Assembly: GCA_026874595.1 (NCBI GenBank)
Contig: CM049310.1
Coordinates: 76,315,056 to 76,379,055, forward strand
Reading direction: 5' to 3'
Length of the DNA: 64,000 nt
Source of the DNA: Sipunculus nudus
Lineage: Eukaryota > Annelida > Sipuncula > Golfingiida > Sipunculidae
Part shown: piece after piece, positions 1-64,000 of the stretch
Layout: each line of letters opens with the position of its first letter
Position numbering within the stretch: position 1 is the first letter of the stretch
Notes under the pieces: generated by a model
What the model was told of the DNA's origin: nothing
The model's database searches: none
The model's input: only the letters and a program-made list of their open reading frames with translations
Translations under genes and position numbers: made by a program

Positions 1-88
1 GAGTTTTTCCATAAATTATTCTTGAATGAAGTAGTTTGCTGTTATTTAAACAGAACAGTTATGATAAATGTGTAAGAGTTAGACTTAC

Positions 89-61967
<61,879 letters not shown>

Positions 61968-62106
61968 CTGATTAGAAAAGGTGATTAAAACCAGTCTACA
62001 TAAACATTTTTTTTAGAAATAGAGGTATTGCTCTGAAATTTAACAACTTTAAACAGAAGGTTGCAAAATGCTCATATGTGTTAGCATCTTATTGTTGGTT
62101 TTAATA

Positions 62107-62457
62107 AGGCCAAAAAAAAAAGGTATATGGTTCTCAGGTGCAGCACGCATCAATTTTATCCACCGCATCAAAGATTTTTATTTTTTTTCCCAAAGAAAAT
62201 TACAGATATTTTTGCTCCAGCAACTTGGACGCTTGTTCTCTGCTGGCATTGATGTGTGGTTTTTACTAAAATGCTTGCACAAACATGTACACATGTTTCA
62301 AGTGTTTACGCTAAAACATGACTGTCTCTGAACGCATGCATGTATGCATATTACTGACAACTGAATGAAAATTTATAATATTTAAAGTTAAAAAAATATG
62401 CCCTACCTCACTGTTTTCTGAAAAGAAATGCCTGAGGACCCAACCTTTTTTCGGCTT
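62107..62457. mobile_element. MITE family E
   Basis: Left AAGGCCAAAAAAAAAAGG followed by TATGGTTCTCAGG; right CCTGAGGACCCAACC then TTTTTTCGGCTT, approximate inverses of about 30 bp. AT-rich interior. Confidence 0.72.
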
Positions 62458-62524
62458 AATTAAAACTTCTTTATCATGGTATTAAAGCAAGTTATGTGGG
62501 ACACGTCTGGACTTGGACTCAAGT

Positions 62525-62670
62525 CTACTTTTGTATGGACTTGGACTCAGACCTAGGGTTCTGGACTATGACTTGGACTCAGACCTAGGGTTCTGGACTA
62601 TGACTTGGACTCAGACCTAGGGTTCTGGACTATGACTTGGACTCAGACCTAGGGTTCTGGACTATGACTT
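62525..62670. repeat. 32-bp minisatellite
   Basis: About four near-perfect copies of a 32-bp unit containing CTTGGACTCAGACCTAGGG and TTCTGGACTATGA. Confidence 0.92.
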
Positions 62671-62858
62671 GTACTCAGACTTGGAGATAAGGGCTCAAGA
62701 AATCAGACTGATTTGATCGCACGTCCTGTAGAATAAAAATGTCTGGCATATACTATAAAGACCTTTATACATGTGTGTAATACAAACAGGATATTAAAAA
62801 TATGACTTTCTCTATCAAGCTTTAGCTCTGCATCACAAAAAGCATGTGTAAACTCATA

Positions 62859-63163
62859 AGGCCAAAACAAAAATTAAAAGTATAGTTCTCAGGCACCTCC
62901 CATGTCAATTTTAACCATCTGCATAAAAATTTTTTTTATTTTGATTTTCATCTTTCAAGAAGATAAAATTGTACAATTTTGATAAGTTTTCCTTTGTTAT
63001 GTAGTGCTTTTACCTGTTTAGAAAAAAATTATGTTATTATCATGCTTTTCCCTGATCATATGACATTTTTATTGAAACATACAAAAAAGGTAATAAACAA
63101 AAAAATTCCTGCCCTAACTGATTTCTGGAAAAAAGTGCCTGAGAACCATACCTTTTTTGGCCT
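62859..63163. mobile_element. MITE family E
   Basis: Left AGGCCAAAACAAAAATTAAA followed by AGTTCTCAGGCACC; right GTGCCTGAGAACCATACC then TTTTTTGGCC. The terminal inverted repeat is the best preserved of the family. Confidence 0.75.
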
Positions 63164-63314
63164 TTTAAGTCCTGTATGACTGTTTTAGATGGCTGCATCA
63201 TTAACATGTAAAGTTCTATCAAATAGAGATGGATGATTTTAAAATATCACAAGTCTTAATGACAAACAATATTCAACAATAAAAGTTATACCAGAAACAT
63301 GACTGCCACTGAAA

Positions 63315-64000
63315 AACAAGGGACCCATGGGTCACGGTGCTCAGCTGTTATATATGATAAAAAAATATGATTCGGAAATGAAGCACATGCTGGTTTTGTG
63401 TGGTAATAAATAAAAGCTTTATTTATGAGTTGTTGGTGTTTAGCTTATGTATGATTTTGATAGTATCTTTGGAGACAGGGAAGAGGATTGATTTTATTTA
63501 TTTTATTGACAAATGGAGTGCTACTGTCACACAGATTTTGACTTGGCCATATAACTTATAAGCAGCACATATAATATAAGAGTTTAACTATTTATTAAAA
63601 TTTAATAACAAATATTGTGCCAAATATAATTTTTATTAAAAATAATATGAGAATCATGATTTTTTTTAATAAAATATAACTGAAATTATTAAAATAATAT
63701 TATAGAATATATTGATAAATGCATTCATGAATACATTTTGAAAGTATTTGCACTGGTATTCAAATACTTTCATTTTAACTTGAATTCCCATTCTTATGCA
63801 AGAAATTTTATAATGATTCATATTCATATTCAAATACATTTACAAAGTATTTGCACCATGTCTGGTATTTATTCAGTTTAAGCCAAACAATGATTTTGAG
63901 AATCCAGAATATACAAAATTCACAAATTTAAATAATGATCATAAGTACCGTAAATCCTGTTTTTATCGCCGCGGCCTTAAAAACAAACTCAAAATCGAAA
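63315..64000. other. Family I left end, then AT-rich DNA
   Basis: ACAAGGGACCCATGGGTCAC and GCTCAGCTG at 63318-63346 mark a family I left end. The rest is AT-rich with ATTCAAATAC-type repeats near 63750-63860 and no gene seen. Confidence 0.55.

Overview
The window is eukaryotic nuclear DNA, AT-rich and dense in transposons and tandem repeats. It is dominated by one long multi-exon gene on the minus strand. Exon by exon the gene matches DROSHA, the nuclear RNase III of the microRNA Microprocessor. Short-terminus elements with tandem-repeat cores, of the type described in bivalves, suggest a mollusc, most likely a bivalve. This is an inference from repeat style and protein divergence, not a species identification.

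Drosha layout (transcription runs from high to low coordinates). I place 29 coding exons between 61967 and 89. Their phases join without conflict and give 1,408 codons, open at both ends: the start codon lies beyond 64000, and the rest of RNase III domain b plus the dsRNA-binding domain lie before position 1. From the N-terminal side the product has a Gly/Pro/Asn/Met/Gln-rich region on seven small exons that look duplicated from one another (61967-51754), a Gly-Pro-rich exon (51341-50891), an RS-rich exon (49814-49232), a linker and acidic Ser tract, the zinc-binding/Platform/PAZ-like central domain (31792-11617), RNase III domain a (9319-3400) and the first part of RNase III domain b (2336-89).

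The introns hold nearly everything else. Family A elements (6575-8162, 13606-14630, 26597-27674, 42111-45747, 59752-60639, plus fragments) and family B elements (17252-19853, 20463-24512) share one unusual plan: a hairpin next to CTAG at one end, subterminal inverted repeats of GTATCC type, a core of tandem units of about 140-145 bp, a GCGG-rich tract, and a second hairpin ending GGATACA. This fits Helentron-associated non-autonomous elements (the DINE/pearl type). Other elements are pogo/Tc1-like, piggyBac-like (TTAA) and long-TIR MITEs, a LINE 3' fragment nested in a TA-flanked element, and tRNA-related SINE-like pieces.

The intron at 41114-46747 holds a three-layer nest: a 145-bp tandem repeat array split by a family A element, which is itself split by a 2.7-kb segment with an intact intronless ORF (up to 639 codons) of a family I cannot name. 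That segment, the shared element architecture, and the nuclear-receptor-half-site-rich family B arrays are the most interesting parts of the window.
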